A DNA stretch of 64,000 nucleotides from Dongia deserti. GTDB lineage: Bacteria > Pseudomonadota > Alphaproteobacteria > Dongiales > Dongiaceae. Under the pieces are notes generated by a model. The model did not search any database. It worked only from the letters and a program-made list of their open reading frames with translations, and had not been told where the DNA came from. Each line of letters opens with the position of its first letter. Position 1 is the first letter of the stretch. The DNA is taken from NCBI RefSeq assembly GCF_003574735.1, contig NZ_QORW01000006.1, positions 230,887-294,886 on the forward strand, read 5' to 3'. The position numbers and the translations under genes are program-made. Shown here piece by piece: positions 39,949-48,870 of the stretch.

Positions 39949-41570
39949 TGCCGGATCGCCTCCAGATGTGCGACTTCCATATGGAGCGCGGCCGCCAGCA
40001 GGGCCTTGGTGTAGTCTTCCTGCGGCGCTTCGAAGATCTGATTGGCGGTGCCTTTCTCCACCACCTTGCCGTTGCGCATCACGATCACCCGGTCGCTCAT
40101 GGCGCGGATCACGCGCAAATCGTGGCTGATGAAGAAATAGGTAAAGCCGTGCTTCTTCTGCAGGTCGCGCAGCAGATCGACGATCTGCGCCTGTACCGAC
40201 ATGTCGAGCGCAGAAGTCGGCTCGTCCAACACGATCAGCTTGGGCTTCAGGATGAGGGCGCGCGCCACCGCGATGCGCTGGCGTTGCCCGCCGGAGAATT
40301 CGTGCGGATAACGATGGCGTGTTTCGGGATCGAGGCCGACTTCCTTGAGCGCCGCGACCACCGCAGCGTCGCGTTCGCCCTCGTCCTTCATCAGGCCGTG
40401 CACGTCGAGCCCTTCGGACACGATCTCGCCGACAGACAGGCGCGGCGAGAGTGATCCGTAGGGATCCTGGAACACGATCTGCATCTCTCGGCGCACCGGC
40501 CGCAGATCCCAGCGCTTCAGCTTCTCAATGTTGCGCCCCATAAATAGGATCGCCCCTTCCGATTCCACGAGACGCAGGAGGCCGAGCGCCAGCGTGGTCT
40601 TGCCCGATCCCGATTCGCCGACGATTCCGATGGTCTCGCCCTCGCGCACGTCGATGTCGATCCCGTCCACCGCCTTCACGTGGCCGACCACGCGGCGGAG
40701 CACGCCGGCCTTGATCGGGAACCACACCTTCAGGTTCTTCGCCGACATGATTTCGCTGCCGCCGGTCCTGAGCTCGCCTTTCGGCTGCGGCTGGGCGGCC
40801 AGCAGATGCCGCGTATAGGGATGCTGCGGATTGCGGAACAGGGTCTCGGTCTCGCTCCGTTCGACAATAACGCCGTTCTGCATGACGCAGACTTCGCGCG
40901 CGACGTTGCGTACCAGGCCAAGATCGTGGGTGATGAGGAGGATCGCCATGCCGAGCTCGCGCTGCAGCTCCAACAGCAGCTTGAAGAGTTGCGCCTGGAT
41001 CGTGACGTCGACCGCGGTGGTCGGCTCGTCGGCGATCAGCAGGTCCGGATTGTTGGCGAGCGCCATGGCGATCATGACGCGCTGACGCTGTCCGCCGGAC
41101 AATTCGTGCGGGAAGGCGCTCATGCGCTTTTCCGCGTCGCCGATCTGCACCAGCTTCAGGAGCTCCAGCGCTTCCTTGCGTGCCGCCCCGCGCTGGAGCT
41201 TGCGGTGCAGCGTCAAGGTCTCGATCAATTGTCGCTCGATCCGGTGCAGTGGATTGAGCGAGGTCATCGGCTCCTGGAAGATCATCGCGATGCGATCGCC
41301 GCGCACCTCGCGCAGCTTGTTCGGCGAAGCCTTCATCAGATCCTCGCCCTGGAACAGGATGCGCCCCGACGGATGATGCCCGGCCGGAGGCAGCAGCTTC
41401 AGGATGGAGAGCGCGGTTACCGACTTGCCGGATCCCGATTCGCCGACCAGCGCGAGCGTCTCGCCGCGTCCGATCGAGAAGTTGATGTCCTGCGCGACGA
41501 CCCGGTCGCGGAACGCGACGGAGAGGTTCTCGACCTGCAGCAATGGTCCGTCGCCCGAAGCCTTGTTCAT
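39945..41570 (-). CDS. yejF: ABC transporter with two ATP-binding domains (YejF type)
   Basis: 541 residues, two fused ABC ATPase domains as in YejF/DppDF fusions. First: Walker [14 protein letters not shown], signature [12 protein letters not shown], Walker [13 protein letters not shown]. Second: [37 protein letters not shown]. Each domain has the oligopeptide-type extension after the ATPase. It energises the YejBE permease. It overlaps the yejE gene by four bases and the ghrA gene by four, so the genes are tightly coupled. Confidence 0.95.
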   Translation of the reverse strand: MNKASGDGPLLQVENLSVAFRDRVVAQDINFSIGRGETLALVGESGSGKSVTALSILKLLPPAGHHPSGRILFQGEDLMKASPNKLREVRGDRIAMIFQEPMTSLNPLHRIERQLIETLTLHRKLQRGAARKEALELLKLVQIGDAEKRMSAFPHELSGGQRQRVMIAMALANNPDLLIADEPTTAVDVTIQAQLFKLLLELQRELGMAILLITHDLGLVRNVAREVCVMQNGVIVERSETETLFRNPQHPYTRHLLAAQPQPKGELRTGGSEIMSAKNLKVWFPIKAGVLRRVVGHVKAVDGIDIDVREGETIGIVGESGSGKTTLALGLLRLVESEGAILFMGRNIEKLKRWDLRPVRREMQIVFQDPYGSLSPRLSVGEIVSEGLDVHGLMKDEGERDAAVVAALKEVGLDPETRHRYPHEFSGGQRQRIAVARALILKPKLIVLDEPTSALDMSVQAQIVDLLRDLQKKHGFTYFFISHDLRVIRAMSDRVIVMRNGKVVEKGTANQIFEAPQEDYTKALLAAALHMEVAHLEAIRQ

Positions 41571-42646
41571 GCCATGGATTTCCGCGGGTCGAAGGCGTCG
41601 CGGACCGCTTCACCGACGAAGATCAGCAGCACCAGCATCCCGCCAACCGCGACGAAGCCGCTGATCCCGAGCCATGGCGCTTGCAGGTTCTCTTTGCCTT
41701 GCTGCAGCAACTCGCCCAGCGACGGCGAGCCGGGCGGCAGGCCGAGGCCGAGGAAGTCCAGCGCCGTCAGCGTCGTGACAGATCCGCTCAGCGTGAACGG
41801 CAGGAACGTCAGGGTCGCGACCAAGGCGTTGGGCAGGATGTGCTTGATCATGATGCGCCAGTCGCTCATGCCCATGGCCTTGGCGGCCCGCACATACTCG
41901 AAGTTGCGCGCGCGCAAGAATTCCGCACGGACGACGCCGACCGGCCAAGTCCAGCTCACCAGCAGCATGATGCCAAGCAAGGTCCAGAAGCCCGGCACGA
42001 TGACGCTGGAGAGGATCAGCAGCACGTAGAGGAATGGCAGGCCACCCCAGATTTCGAGCCCGCGCTGGAACAAGAGGTCAGTCAGGCCGCCATAGAAGCC
42101 TTGGATCGCCCCGGCAAGCACGCCAATCACCGTGCTGGCGATGGTGAGGATAAGGCCGAACAGGACCGAGATGCGGAACCCGTAGATGACGCGCGCGGCG
42201 ACATCGCGTGCATTGTCGTCTGTACCAAGCCAGTTGACGCTATCGGGTGCGGTCGGTGCCGGCCCCGGCAGATTGCTCACCGCCGTTCGGTAGCTGAATG
42301 GAATCGGCGGCCAGATCGCCCAACCCTTCTCAGCGATCTTCTGCTGGACAAAGGGATCCTTGTAGTCCGTGCCGGTTGTGAAGGTACCGCCGAAGGTCGT
42401 TTCCGGATAGTCCTTCACGACAGGCATGTATATTCCGCCATCATAGAACACGACGATAGGTCGATCATTGGCAATGAATTCCGCGAACAGCGTCACGACG
42501 AACAGGATGCCGAAGATAATGGCGGAGACGAAACCGCGGCGATTCGCCTTGAAGGCGCGCCAGCGCCGCATAGTGATCGGCCGCACGCGGATTCCCAGCA
42601 CGCGCCGGTCGATCGCAAAGGGTGCAGTGGCAGCCACTTCCGTCAT
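41567..42646 (-). CDS. yejE: Oligopeptide-type ABC transporter permease (YejE type)
   Basis: 359 residues. A cytoplasmic start and first helix (about 38-58) precede a large periplasmic loop (about 60-145), then the five-helix DppC-type permease core. The cytoplasmic coupling loop is EYVRAAKAMGMSDWRIMIKHILPNAL, the EAA motif of binding-protein-dependent permeases. The large loop and full length are YejE features rather than short DppC. I chose the ATG at 42646, which overlaps yejB by four bases; the frame continues further upstream antisense to nothing recognisable. Confidence 0.93.
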   Translation of the reverse strand: MTEVAATAPFAIDRRVLGIRVRPITMRRWRAFKANRRGFVSAIIFGILFVVTLFAEFIANDRPIVVFYDGGIYMPVVKDYPETTFGGTFTTGTDYKDPFVQQKIAEKGWAIWPPIPFSYRTAVSNLPGPAPTAPDSVNWLGTDDNARDVAARVIYGFRISVLFGLILTIASTVIGVLAGAIQGFYGGLTDLLFQRGLEIWGGLPFLYVLLILSSVIVPGFWTLLGIMLLVSWTWPVGVVRAEFLRARNFEYVRAAKAMGMSDWRIMIKHILPNALVATLTFLPFTLSGSVTTLTALDFLGLGLPPGSPSLGELLQQGKENLQAPWLGISGFVAVGGMLVLLIFVGEAVRDAFDPRKSMA

Positions 42647-43725
42647 GCGCGCGCCTCGAAGTCGATGCGCGGGTCGACGATCGTGTACATCAGGTCGCTG
42701 ATGAGCTGAGTGAAGAGGCCGATCAGGGTGAAGATATAGAGCGTCCCGAACATGATCGGATAGTCGCGTGCGATGACCGCCTCGTAGCCAAGATAGCCGA
42801 GACCATCGAGGTTGAAGATGATCTCGATCAGCAAGGCGCCGCTGAACAGAATGCCGATGAATGCACCGGGAAATCCTGCGATCACGATCAGCATGGCATT
42901 GCGGAACACGTGGCCATACATGACGCGGCGCTCGGTCAGGCCTTTGGCGCGCGCCGTGGTGACGTACTGCTGGTTTATCTGATCCAAGAAGGAGTTCTTG
43001 GTCAGCAAGGTAAGGCTGGCAAAGGACCCGATCAGCAGAGCCATCAGCGGCAATGTCAGGTGCCAGAAGTAATCCACGATCTTTTCGGGCCAGCTCATCA
43101 TGTCCCAATCGGGCGACGTCAGGTGCTGCAGCGGGAACCACTGGAAGAAGCTGCCGCCGGCAAACAGGACGATCAGCAACACGGCGAACAAGTAACCGGG
43201 GATGGCGCTCGCGACCACGACGACGATGCTCGTCCAGATATCGAAATCAGTCCCATCCCGCACCGCCTTGGCAATGCCGAGCGGGATGGAGACGATATAG
43301 ATGATGAGGGTCGTCCACAGGCCGATCGAGATCGAGACCGGCATCTTCTCGATCAGAAGGTCGACGACGGGCCGGCCCTTGAAGAAGCTCTCACCGAAGT
43401 TGAAGGTGGCGTAGTCCTTCATCATCAACCAGAAGCGTTCGTGCGCCGGCTTGTCGAAGCCGTACATGCGCTCGATTTCCTTGATGATGGCGGGATCCAG
43501 GCCGCGCGCGCCGCGGTACTCGCTGTCCTCGTCCCCACGCCGGCTGAAATCGGAGGCGCTGCCGACGATGGGGGCAGTCGGCGAGACGACCGTGCCCTTC
43601 AGTCGCGCGATCGTCTGCTCGACGGGCCCGCCGGGCGCGAACTGCACGATGACGAAGTTCAGCACCATGATGCCGAACAGGGTGGGAATGATCAGCAGCA
43701 ATCGTCGAACGATGTACGCAAGCAT
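42643..43725 (-). CDS. yejB: Oligopeptide-type ABC transporter permease (YejB type)
   Basis: 360 residues, starting MLAYIVRRLLLIIPTLFGI, the usual DppB/YejB start. Six helices are predicted, with a periplasmic insertion after the first (about 40-120), and the EAA loop QYVTTARAKGLTERRVMYGHVFRNAML. It forms the heterodimer with YejE. The ATG at 43725 lies 20 bases after yejA; an upstream extension of the frame overlaps yejA and lacks family similarity. Confidence 0.94.
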   Translation of the reverse strand: MLAYIVRRLLLIIPTLFGIMVLNFVIVQFAPGGPVEQTIARLKGTVVSPTAPIVGSASDFSRRGDEDSEYRGARGLDPAIIKEIERMYGFDKPAHERFWLMMKDYATFNFGESFFKGRPVVDLLIEKMPVSISIGLWTTLIIYIVSIPLGIAKAVRDGTDFDIWTSIVVVVASAIPGYLFAVLLIVLFAGGSFFQWFPLQHLTSPDWDMMSWPEKIVDYFWHLTLPLMALLIGSFASLTLLTKNSFLDQINQQYVTTARAKGLTERRVMYGHVFRNAMLIVIAGFPGAFIGILFSGALLIEIIFNLDGLGYLGYEAVIARDYPIMFGTLYIFTLIGLFTQLISDLMYTIVDPRIDFEARA

Positions 43726-43745
43726 GCCGCTATCGGTCCATGCCG

Positions 43746-45800
43746 CTACGAGCTCTTGCGTCGGCGCCGGCCGAGCAGATAGGCCACCACGACGACCGCG
43801 ATCGCGCCGCCCGCATAGATCAAGGGCGATTGCCCGCGGTCTCTCTCTGCCTCCGCTTGCCCAGTTGGGGCGGTTTCCGCGGCCGGGGCCGGCGCGTCCT
43901 GCGAAGGCTGCGCCTGGGCTGGAGCGGGGGCCGGCGCAGCGGCAGCCTGATCGACCGGCTGGTCCGCGACCTTCTTTCCGGCAAGAGCAGCATCCTTGGC
44001 CTGGTCGATCCACCAGGCGGTGCTGCCATAGCTATAGAGCGGATCGGGGCGTTGCTTCGGCATGCCGAACCTGTTCCAGTACGCGACGCGGAACTCCCTG
44101 CTGTGGAAATGCGGCACCAGATAGTAGTTCCATTGCAGGACGCGATCGAGCGCGCGGCACCGGATGATCAGCTCCTCGCGAGTCTGCGCATTCACGATCA
44201 ACTCGATCAGCTTGTCGACTGCAGGATTCTCGATGCCGATCGTGTTGCCGCTGCCCGGCGTGTCTGCCGACGCCGAGCCCCAGTACTCCGATTGTTCGTT
44301 GCCAGGCGACAGGGATACACCCCAGATATCGCTGGTCATGTCGAAGTCGAAATTCTCCATGCGCGACTGATACTGCGCGGAATCCACCACCCGTACTGTC
44401 GCCCTAACGCCGATGCGCTCGAGGTTCTGCGCGAATGGCAGTGCGACCCGCTCCATCGGCTGATCGTCGACCAAGATTTCGAACTGGAACGGCCTGCCGT
44501 CCTTGACGCGCCGGCCGTTCTCGACCTTCCAGCCGGCTTCATTGAGCAGCGCAGCCGCCTTTTCAAGATTGTCGCGCGCGTTGCCGGAGCCGTCGGTTTT
44601 GGGCGGGTTGTATTCGGTGGTGAAGACCTCCGGCGGGATCTGATCCTTCAGCGGGTTGAGTATCTCCAGCTCCTCAGGTGACGGCAGGCCCTTCGCCTCC
44701 ATCTCGGAGTTCTGGAAGTAGGAGCGCGTCCGCGTGTAGAGGCCGTAGAACAGCGCCTTGTTGGACCATTCGAAATCGAAGGCGTAGATGATCGCCTCGC
44801 GCACCTTCGGATCCTGGAACATCGGCTTGCGGATGTTGAAGATGAAGCCTTGGATCGGTGCCGGATTCTCGTGCGGGATGACCTCCTTGATCACCCTGCC
44901 ATCCTTGACGGCGGGAAACTCGTAGCCGGTCGACCACCGCTTGGCGGAATTCTCGTTGGGCCGCGTGTCCAGCACGCCGGACTTGAATGCCTCCATCTGG
45001 ATCTCGGGATCCTGGAAATAGGTCACGCGCACCTGGTCGTAGTTGTTGGTGCCGATGTTGATGGGCAGGTCCTTGCCCCAATAGTCGGGAACGCGATCCA
45101 TGGTGTAGGAGCGGCCCATGTCGAACTTGCCGAGTTTGTACGGGCCGCTGCCGAGGGGCGGCTCGAGCAGTACGTTCTCGAAGTTGCGGCTCTCCCACCA
45201 GTGCTTCGGCAGAATCGGCAGCTGCCCCATGATCACGGGCAACTCGCGGTTGCCGCCGTGCTTGAACTGAAACTTGACGCGGCGCTCGCCCAGCTTTTCT
45301 GCCTTGGCGACGTCGGCATAGTAGTAGCGCCACTGCGGGTGGCCCTTCGTCATCAGCGTATCGAAGCTGAAGACGACATCATCGGCAGTGATCGGTTTGC
45401 CGTCGTGCCAGCGCGCCTCCGGTCGCAAGTTGTAGATGATCCAGGATTTGTCCGGCGCGACCTCCATGCTCTCGGCGATGAGCCCGTACTCGCTCAGTGC
45501 GTCATCCTCGGTCTGCGTCGTGAGCGTCTCGAAAAGCCCGCCAAGGCCGGCCGGTGTCCCCTTGATGATGAAGCGATTGAAGCTGTCGAATGTGCCGGTT
45601 GCGCCTGACGTGATCGTGCCGCCCTTCGGCGCGTTCGGGTTCACGTAATCGAGGTGCTTGAAATCCGGTCCATATTTCGGTGCGTCGCCGAGGCTGAGGG
45701 CGTGGACTTTAGTCCCAGCTTCTTGCGCCAGGGCGATGGGGCCGGTTGCGAGGGAAAGGCCGAGTGCCAGCGCAAAAACAAACCAACGGCGCAAACTCAT
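43746..45800 (-). CDS. yejA: Peptide ABC transporter binding protein (YejA type) with C-terminal membrane anchor
   Basis: 684 residues. The signal peptide (MSLRRWFVFALALGLSLATG) ends near residue 25. The family-5 solute-binding domain (about 30-610) has the expected blocks, such as YGLIAESMEVAPDKSWIIYNLRPEARWHDGKPI and VREAIIYAFDFEWSNK. Uniquely for such proteins, a low-complexity Ala/Pro/Gln linker (about 619-657) is followed by a transmembrane helix and a basic end: SPLIYAGGAIAVVVVAYLLG then RRRRKSS (658-684). This predicts tethering of the binding protein in the inner membrane by a C-terminal anchor. The core domain should deliver oligopeptides or a similar ligand to YejBE. Confidence 0.92.
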   Translation of the reverse strand: MSLRRWFVFALALGLSLATGPIALAQEAGTKVHALSLGDAPKYGPDFKHLDYVNPNAPKGGTITSGATGTFDSFNRFIIKGTPAGLGGLFETLTTQTEDDALSEYGLIAESMEVAPDKSWIIYNLRPEARWHDGKPITADDVVFSFDTLMTKGHPQWRYYYADVAKAEKLGERRVKFQFKHGGNRELPVIMGQLPILPKHWWESRNFENVLLEPPLGSGPYKLGKFDMGRSYTMDRVPDYWGKDLPINIGTNNYDQVRVTYFQDPEIQMEAFKSGVLDTRPNENSAKRWSTGYEFPAVKDGRVIKEVIPHENPAPIQGFIFNIRKPMFQDPKVREAIIYAFDFEWSNKALFYGLYTRTRSYFQNSEMEAKGLPSPEELEILNPLKDQIPPEVFTTEYNPPKTDGSGNARDNLEKAAALLNEAGWKVENGRRVKDGRPFQFEILVDDQPMERVALPFAQNLERIGVRATVRVVDSAQYQSRMENFDFDMTSDIWGVSLSPGNEQSEYWGSASADTPGSGNTIGIENPAVDKLIELIVNAQTREELIIRCRALDRVLQWNYYLVPHFHSREFRVAYWNRFGMPKQRPDPLYSYGSTAWWIDQAKDAALAGKKVADQPVDQAAAAPAPAPAQAQPSQDAPAPAAETAPTGQAEAERDRGQSPLIYAGGAIAVVVVAYLLGRRRRKSS

Positions 45801-45879
45801 GGATCGGTATCCTCCGATCTTGTAACCACCTCACCGCAGTCTAGTTCATTCGGCGCCTGAAAAAAGGCCGGAATTCCGT

Positions 45880-45921
45880 CAGCCCGCTGCGCTCAGTTGG
45901 CAGCCCGCTGCGCTCAGTTGG
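45880..45921. repeat. Tandem duplication of 21 bases at the hisN 3' end
   Basis: Two identical, adjacent 21-base units occupy 45880-45900 and 45901-45921. The second carries the last codons and stop of the phosphatase gene; the first is a downstream copy. This is a recent local duplication with no effect on the protein. An EcoRI-like palindrome GGAATTCC and an A-run (T-run on the minus strand) follow and may be a weak terminator. Confidence 0.85.
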
Positions 45922-46693
45922 CCAGGATCGCCAGCGCCTCGTCCAGCACGCGCGCATCGCCCACCGCGACTACCCGATCGCCGGAACCCATTTTCAGCCC
46001 GTTTCCATGCCAGTCGGTGATCTTGCCGCCAGCGCCTTCGATGACCGGGGTCAGCGCCAAGTAGTCGTATTCGACCAAGCTGCACTCGATCACAATGTCG
46101 AGAAAACCGGTCGCCACCATACCGTATTGGTAGCAATCGCCGCCGAAGGTGGTGGAGCGCACCGTGGCCTCAACTGCCTCGAACTTCCGGCGCTTGTCCG
46201 ACGTGTCGAACATCAGCGGGGTGGAGGCGGAGAGATAGCCTTCACGGAGCGCCGCGCAGGCGCGCGCCGAGACGCGCTCGCCATTCAACATGGTCGGGCG
46301 GCCGACGGCACCGACCCAGCGATCGCCCAGCACCGGCATGTCGATGAGGCCAAGCAGCGGCACACCATTGCGGGCGAGCGAGATCAGCGTGCCGAAGGTC
46401 GGGCGACCGGTGACGAAGGCGCGTGTGCCGTCGAGCGGGTCCAGAACCCAGACATATTCGGCATCTTCGCGCTCCTTGCCGAACTCCTCGCCGAAAATGC
46501 CGTGATCCGGAAACGTGGTGCTGATCAGTTGGCGGATGGCGGCTTCGGCCTCGCGATCGGCCTGCGTGACCGGCGATGCATCCGACTTGATGTCGATGTC
46601 GAGCCTGCGCCGGTAGTAGGAGCGCAAGATCGGCCGGCTGGCATCGGCCAGCCGGTTCGCGAGGTCGACGAAGTCCTGCGTGTCCTGGCTCAA
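45914..46693 (-). CDS. hisN: Inositol-monophosphatase-family phosphatase, HisN-like (TTG start)
   Basis: 259 residues. The family metal-binding motifs are GEEFGKERE (about residue 72), WVLDPLDGTRAFVTGRP (about 86-102) and the late LVEYDYLALTPVIEGAGGKITDW. The block around TDGTRAFVTG-type and the length fit the bacterial histidinol-phosphatase branch (HisN) best, though inositol monophosphatase or 3'-nucleotidase activity cannot be excluded. Its TTG start lies one base after the cytochrome c stop (TAAC-TTG), so it is coupled to that gene; no better start exists downstream of the cytochrome stop. Confidence 0.82.
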   Translation of the reverse strand: MSQDTQDFVDLANRLADASRPILRSYYRRRLDIDIKSDASPVTQADREAEAAIRQLISTTFPDHGIFGEEFGKEREDAEYVWVLDPLDGTRAFVTGRPTFGTLISLARNGVPLLGLIDMPVLGDRWVGAVGRPTMLNGERVSARACAALREGYLSASTPLMFDTSDKRRKFEAVEATVRSTTFGGDCYQYGMVATGFLDIVIECSLVEYDYLALTPVIEGAGGKITDWHGNGLKMGSGDRVVAVGDARVLDEALAILAN

Positions 46694-46694
46694 G

Positions 46695-47735
46695 TTATTG
46701 CGGCAGCGGGACTGGCGAATCGCTCTGGTCGCGCAGCCAGCGCAGCAACGCCGCCCGGTCCTCCGCCTTCGGCAGACCGGGGAAGGCCATCTTGGTGCCG
46801 GGCGCATATTCCTTCGGCTTGGCCAGGAAGTGATCCAGTTCCTCGAAGTTCCAAGGCTTGTCGGCCATGCCCTTCATTGCGTCGGAATAGGCAAAGCCTT
46901 CCACGGCCGCGTGCTTGCGGCCGACAATATCCCAGAGAGGCGGGCCAACCTTGCTCTTGGCAGCACTGGTGAGGTCGTGGCAGGCCTTGCACTTGGCGGC
47001 GACCTTCTCGCCGGCCGCTGGATCGGCGTTGGCGATCATGGCGACGGCGTCATCTCCGCCTGCCGCGGCTCCTTCCTGCTGGGCCTGACCTTCGGGAGCG
47101 GCCGCTTCGCCGCCAGCCGGCGCGCCTTCGGTTGCGGGAGCGCCTTCGCCTTTCGCCGCCTGCTGCTGGCCGCCGAGGGCAGCCTGCTCGGCGGCAATCT
47201 CTTCTTCCGTCGGCATCGGCGCAGGTTTATCGGATTGTTGGTTCATCCAGGCGAGCAGATCGGCGCGATCCTGCACGCTGGGCAGGCCGGGGAAGGCCAT
47301 CTTGGTACCCGGGATGAACTCCTTCGGCTTCGCGAGGAAATGGTTCAGGTCGGCAAAGGTCCACGGCTTGTTGTGGGCCTTCATCGCCTCGGAATAGGCA
47401 AAGCCTTCATGTGTGCCGGCGACCCGCCCGACCGCACCATAAAGGCCGGGGCCCACCTTGTTGGCGCCAGCGGCATCGAAGGTATGACAGGTCTGGCACT
47501 TCTTGGCGATGGTCTCGCCCTTCGCAACGTCAGCCTTGGCGATGAGGCCAAGGACCGGCTCGAGGCCCGATGGCTCCTTGGCGGCCGGCGCTTCGCCACC
47601 ACCTTCGGCTCCTCCCTCATGGGCGCCTTGCTGGGGCTGGTAGATGAAGTCGGTGATGATCCCGACGCTCAAGGTGATCATACCGCCCACCAGAATGGCG
47701 GCGGCGATCTTGTTGCCTTCCAATGAAGCCATCAC
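46695..47735 (-). CDS. Membrane-anchored diheme cytochrome c with duplicated class I domains
   Basis: 346 residues. An N-terminal transmembrane anchor (about residues 9-31) is followed by a Gly/Ala/Glu-rich linker, a first mitochondrial-type cytochrome c domain (CQTCH at 80-84, Met ligand Met146 in GTKMAFPG), a second low-complexity linker (about 178-228) and a second such domain (CKACH at 249-253, Met316 in GTKMAFPG). The two domains share SEAMKAHNKPW / SDAMKGMADKPW and HFLAKPKEF / HFLAKPKEY, so one arose by duplication. Alphaproteobacterial CycM/cytochrome cy has one such domain; a tethered tandem form would carry electrons between the bc1 complex and an oxidase. Confidence 0.93.
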   Translation of the reverse strand: MMASLEGNKIAAAILVGGMITLSVGIITDFIYQPQQGAHEGGAEGGGEAPAAKEPSGLEPVLGLIAKADVAKGETIAKKCQTCHTFDAAGANKVGPGLYGAVGRVAGTHEGFAYSEAMKAHNKPWTFADLNHFLAKPKEFIPGTKMAFPGLPSVQDRADLLAWMNQQSDKPAPMPTEEEIAAEQAALGGQQQAAKGEGAPATEGAPAGGEAAAPEGQAQQEGAAAGGDDAVAMIANADPAAGEKVAAKCKACHDLTSAAKSKVGPPLWDIVGRKHAAVEGFAYSDAMKGMADKPWNFEELDHFLAKPKEYAPGTKMAFPGLPKAEDRAALLRWLRDQSDSPVPLPQ

Positions 47736-48072
47736 TCAACCCTTCGCTCGAACGGCGTCCGGATCGCCCGGCGCGGCGATGCACATGCTCACCGCTGGGC
47801 GATATTCTCCCTAAACACGCATGCCCCGGACTGGTACTCTCGACAATCCCCCGGCCGGCTGGCCGAATTGGGGCGCGAATTTAACGGCTTTACCCGGGCC
47901 TGTCCAATAGGGGCTGAAGGTGGCTAGCCCTTGGGAAAAGCCGGATTTCTTGGACCAATCAGGGTACCTGCAGGTGCGGGCCACATCGGTTCAAGCGGCA
48001 TAATGTCGCGCCTTGCCAAGGTGGGATGAGTCAGGCCATGACAAGGTCCCATCGACCGCTCGCAAGGTCTCC
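47736..48072. other. Divergent intergenic region between the cytochrome c and kdsB genes
   Basis: 337 bases without a gene. I see GC-rich stretches with short palindromes (CCGGCCGG-like around 47850-47862) and no RNA gene or terminator. It must hold the divergent promoters of the cytochrome c-hisN unit and of kdsB; no clear -10/-35 pair stands out. Confidence 0.5.
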
Positions 48073-48828
48073 ATGGCTCGTCCGCGATCACCCATCATCA
48101 TCATCCCCGCGCGCATGAAGTCGGTCCGCCTGCCCGGCAAGCCGCTGGCCGACATTTGCGGAGCGCCGATGATCGTGCAGGTCTGGCGCCGGGCGATGGA
48201 GGCGGGACTAGGCCCGGTCTGCGTGGCCGCGGGCGAGCCGGAGATCGCCGAGGCCGTGGCCCAGGCGGGCGGCGTCGCCGTCCTGACCGATCCTGAGCAT
48301 CCCTCCGGCTCCGACCGCATCTTCGAGGCCCTGGGCAAGGCCGATCCCGACCGGCGCCATGATGCGATCGTCAACCTGCAGGGCGATCTGCCGACCATTG
48401 ATCCCGCGATCATCCGGCGTGTCATGGAACCGCTGGAGGAGGGCGCGGTCGACATCGCGACCCTGGCCGTGGAAATCACCCGCGAAGCGGAGCGCACAGA
48501 TCCCAACGTGGTGAAAGCCGTGGCGGCATTCGATCCAGCCGGCGGTAAGCGCATCGCACGGGCACTCTATTTCAGCCGCGCGACCGTCCCGGCGAACGAA
48601 GGGACGCACTATCATCACGTCGGCATCTACGCGTACCGGCGCGCGGCGCTCGAGCGTTTCGTTGCGCTGCCGCCGGGCTTGCTGGAGAAGCGCGAGAAGC
48701 TCGAGCAGTTGCGCGCGCTGGAAGCCGGCATGCGCATCGACGTGGCGCTCGTTGACACGCTTCCGCTGGGTGTCGATACTCCCGCGGAACTTGAGCGGGC
48801 GCGGGCGGTCCTCGCCCAGTCGGCGTAA
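48073..48828 (+). CDS. kdsB: 3-deoxy-manno-octulosonate cytidylyltransferase
   Basis: 251 residues. CMP-Kdo synthetase activates Kdo for lipopolysaccharide core synthesis. The N-terminal nucleotide motif is [21 protein letters not shown]; the block [15 protein letters not shown] and INLQGD-type strand ([12 protein letters not shown]) are family marks, and [15 protein letters not shown] and the C-terminal [13 protein letters not shown] complete it. I chose the ATG at 48073; the 20 codons before it in frame are not conserved. It is followed by pheA after 42 bases. Confidence 0.94.
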   Translation: MARPRSPIIIIPARMKSVRLPGKPLADICGAPMIVQVWRRAMEAGLGPVCVAAGEPEIAEAVAQAGGVAVLTDPEHPSGSDRIFEALGKADPDRRHDAIVNLQGDLPTIDPAIIRRVMEPLEEGAVDIATLAVEITREAERTDPNVVKAVAAFDPAGGKRIARALYFSRATVPANEGTHYHHVGIYAYRRAALERFVALPPGLLEKREKLEQLRALEAGMRIDVALVDTLPLGVDTPAELERARAVLAQSA

Positions 48829-48870
48829 GAGTAGCAGCGCACTGAACCCCCGCAATCGAAGGCGCACAAA

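Noticed and set aside
45860-45880. T-run and GGAATTCC palindrome after hisN as a terminator
   Set aside because: The palindrome has no loop, so the hairpin would not form well; too weak to list separately.
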